Source of the DNA: Methanobacteriota archaeon
Lineage (GTDB): Archaea; Methanobacteriota; Methanobacteria; Methanobacteriales; Methanobacteriaceae
Length of the DNA stretch: 61,298 nucleotides
Direction of reading: 5' to 3'
Assembly (NCBI GenBank): GCA_023436175.1
Contig: JAEZKE010000017.1
Location: 1 to 61,298 of the forward strand
Position numbers and translations under genes: made by a program. Of the stretch, positions 59,940 through 61,298 are shown one piece after another. Numbering within the stretch: the stretch's first letter is position 1; every line of letters begins with the position of its first letter. The notes under the pieces are model-generated. The model made no database searches, had not been told where the DNA came from, and saw only the letters and a program-made list of their open reading frames with translations.

Positions 59940-60929
59940 TTATTTGATGCATTTATTGACATAACGCTGAATAAATGGTTCAAGTTCCGGATTTTTTGCT
60001 TTGCTTTTTGTAAGCGCATCAAAATCTGTAAATGTCCCTACAAGATCTCTTCCAGCCCAGTAAACTTCTTCTTCAACCCTTTTTCCATAGCGAGTTCCGA
60101 ACATTTTAAATAACGGAAATTTAGTAAGTCCATTCGCTCCGCTTAAAAGAAGAGGACCCATATTTGCAAGGTTATCTATCCATGTCCCTGTAATTATTTT
60201 AAGTTTGGGGAATTTTATCCGGGTTGCAGCCACAACTCCTGCATAATAAAGGGAGGCAGGTTGGGGTTCATTTTCATAAATAGTCTCTTTATGCGGATTT
60301 AATGAATAAAATGTAACTCTATCAATTCCAACATCTTCTATCATGTTAAATAAATATTTTAAATCATCAGGAGTTTCTCCAAGACCTAAAATCACTGTTA
60401 TAGCTTTTTGGAACCCTAAATCTCCTGCAACTTCAAGCATTTCAGTTATGTCTTCTAATGATTTACTGGGGCAGATTTTATTATGCAGATCAGGATTTGC
60501 AACTTCTACAGCGCCGGTAATTCCTGCAATTTCTTCTCCATATTCTTCTAAATCTTTTGTAATTCCAATATTCAACCAGACGGGTTCTCCAATTATATCA
60601 TAAATACTTTTTGAGATGTCCCGGATTTCTTCGGTTGAATAAGAGCCGTATCCTCCAGATAAGAATTCGATTTTCATACCCATCCTTCTGCAGAGCTCTG
60701 CTTCTGCTAAAATTGAGTTTACATTTCTCCTGGCTTTCTGGGGTTCTTTGATTTTAGGTTTCTGTGATGACATGTAACAGAAGAGACAATCTCCTTTATC
60801 ACACCACCATGAAAGGAAGATAGCACGTTCAAGTGTTACTTTGTTCCCGTGTTCAGCGAGGGTAATTTTATTGGCTTCCTGCATGAGATCGAGGATTTCG
60901 AAATTTTTGATTTTGTTAATAAGATTCAT
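59940..60929 (-). CDS. Radical SAM protein, BioB-like
   Basis: A 329-residue radical SAM enzyme. The cluster motif is CDKGDCLFCY (CxxxxCxxC spacing, near residue 53), one residue longer than the standard CxxxCxxC. GGYGSYSTEEI and GITGAVEVANPDL (SAM site and beta-barrel strands) follow, then VILGLGETPDDL and the BATS-like end with TGTWIDNLANMGPLLLSGANG. Biotin-synthase-like and HmdB-like radical SAM proteins are nearest in form, so a methanogen-specific cofactor or ring-forming reaction is possible. GGTGAATC precedes ATG 60929. Confidence 0.85.
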   Translation of the reverse strand: MNLINKIKNFEILDLMQEANKITLAEHGNKVTLERAIFLSWWCDKGDCLFCYMSSQKPKIKEPQKARRNVNSILAEAELCRRMGMKIEFLSGGYGSYSTEEIRDISKSIYDIIGEPVWLNIGITKDLEEYGEEIAGITGAVEVANPDLHNKICPSKSLEDITEMLEVAGDLGFQKAITVILGLGETPDDLKYLFNMIEDVGIDRVTFYSLNPHKETIYENEPQPASLYYAGVVAATRIKFPKLKIITGTWIDNLANMGPLLLSGANGLTKFPLFKMFGTRYGKRVEEEVYWAGRDLVGTFTDFDALTKSKAKNPELEPFIQRYVNKCIK

Positions 60930-61298
60930 GATTCACCATGTTAGAATGAGTTTCTAATAATATTTTATAATGAATTTAGAAAATAAAACATTTAAATTCT
61001 TTTTATTAGATCAATTTAAATTCTTTAATATTAGTTTTTGCGTTTCTTTTATTTTGTATGAAATAAATAAAATATATATAACTCAGTAACAACAAACTAT
61101 ATATGTTATAAACGCCGAAGATGAAGTTATACTGTGAATTGGCATAGCCAAAACGTTTATATACTATGATAACTAACTTAGAAAATACGTCACAAATAGT
61201 GCTATATTCTAAGCTCTTGAAAGAAATTTCAAGTTTGCAAATTAAATATTTGTAATATTGCAAACCGATAAATTTACGTTTGCATTAATCGCACGGCA
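60930..61298. promoter_or_regulatory. A+T-rich terminal region of window
   Basis: No real gene: an 85-residue minus-strand frame at 61006-61263 is composed of low-complexity codons and is rejected. A TATA tract (cgtttatatact, near 61154) points rightwards. CTTGAAA (61216-61222) pairs with TTTCAAG (61227-61233), and TTTGCAA with TTGCAAA flanks the following 30 bases. This may be the leader of a gene beyond the window. Confidence 0.4.

Noticed and set aside
61006..61263. Minus-strand 85-residue frame at the window end
   Set aside because: Composition is low-complexity Y/I/F/K from A+T-rich DNA, with no ribosome site or motif.

Overview
The window is a piece of an archaeal chromosome, almost certainly from a hydrogenotrophic, formate-using methanogen of the order Methanobacteriales, most likely a mesophilic Methanobacterium-type organism. 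The markers are the coenzyme M genes comC, comD and comE, two copies of the archaeal formate-dependent purine gene purP, an F420-type formate dehydrogenase with its transporter (fdhC, fdhA, fdhB), a short beta-class carbonic anhydrase, an archaeal proteasome beta subunit, the KH/beta-CASP factor aCPSF1 (FttA), a Taw2-like wybutosine enzyme and archaeal GatB. DNA is A+T-rich, intergenic stretches contain TATA boxes of the TTTATATA kind, and many starts follow GGTGA or GGAGG ribosome sites.

Layout. 1-13 kb: accessory genes, namely a membrane histidine kinase, a secreted hydrolase, a zinc-ribbon protein with an Asp/Phe/Gly tail, a LysE exporter, a TPR/metallo-beta-lactamase fusion, a TetR-hydrolase pair, a MacB-like ABC exporter and a rhodanese. 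13-18.7 kb: a co-directional block of duplicated genes (two alpha/beta hydrolases, a flavodoxin, three flavodoxin-ferredoxin fusions of the EFR1 type, an MBL hydrolase). 19-24.8 kb: a BcrAB-like ABC transporter with a winged-helix protein, small membrane proteins, a second TetR with its operator, and a methyltransferase, followed by tRNA-Gln. 25-28.5 kb: a decayed MFS transporter, a PEP mutase/isocitrate lyase family gene, a transglutaminase-like gene and a methyltransferase gene broken by short hairpin insertions. 28.5-40 kb: mostly housekeeping (DUF2795, DUF429, nitroreductase, GNAT, Taw2, purP, psmB, aCPSF1). 40.2-43 kb: a 500-base array of palindromes, then purM and comC. 44-51 kb: formate block fdhC-fdhA-fdhB, cab and a second purP. 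51-56.5 kb: TauE/SafE exporter, comDE, then a fluoride block (crcB, DUF190, fluoride riboswitch, small membrane gene, enolase, pyrophosphatase). 56.5-61 kb: hisE, a CBS-ParB protein, DUF504, gatB and a radical SAM protein, all on the minus strand.

How the genes fit together. FdhC brings in formate, FdhAB oxidises it to CO2 with reduction of F420, Cab handles CO2/bicarbonate, and PurP consumes formate directly for purines. PurM acts in the same purine pathway. ComC/D/E make coenzyme M from sulfopyruvate, and the neighbouring TauE/SafE protein would suit sulfite or sulfonate traffic. Enolase and pyrophosphatase are classic fluoride targets, so a fluoride riboswitch upstream of both, next to a fluoride channel, makes a coherent fluoride-stress unit.

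The most unusual feature is a dispersed family of short double-hairpin insertions. Each hairpin has 7-10 bp arms closed by a C-G pair around a three-base loop, and two hairpins are joined by a short, mostly G+C-rich spacer, giving units of about 45-55 bp. Three units sit inside one methyltransferase gene, one sits in frame in the PEP mutase-like gene, and a long nested array lies directly upstream of purM. They resemble in architecture the double-hairpin elements described from fungal mitochondrial DNA. I know of no description in archaea, but I could not search for one.
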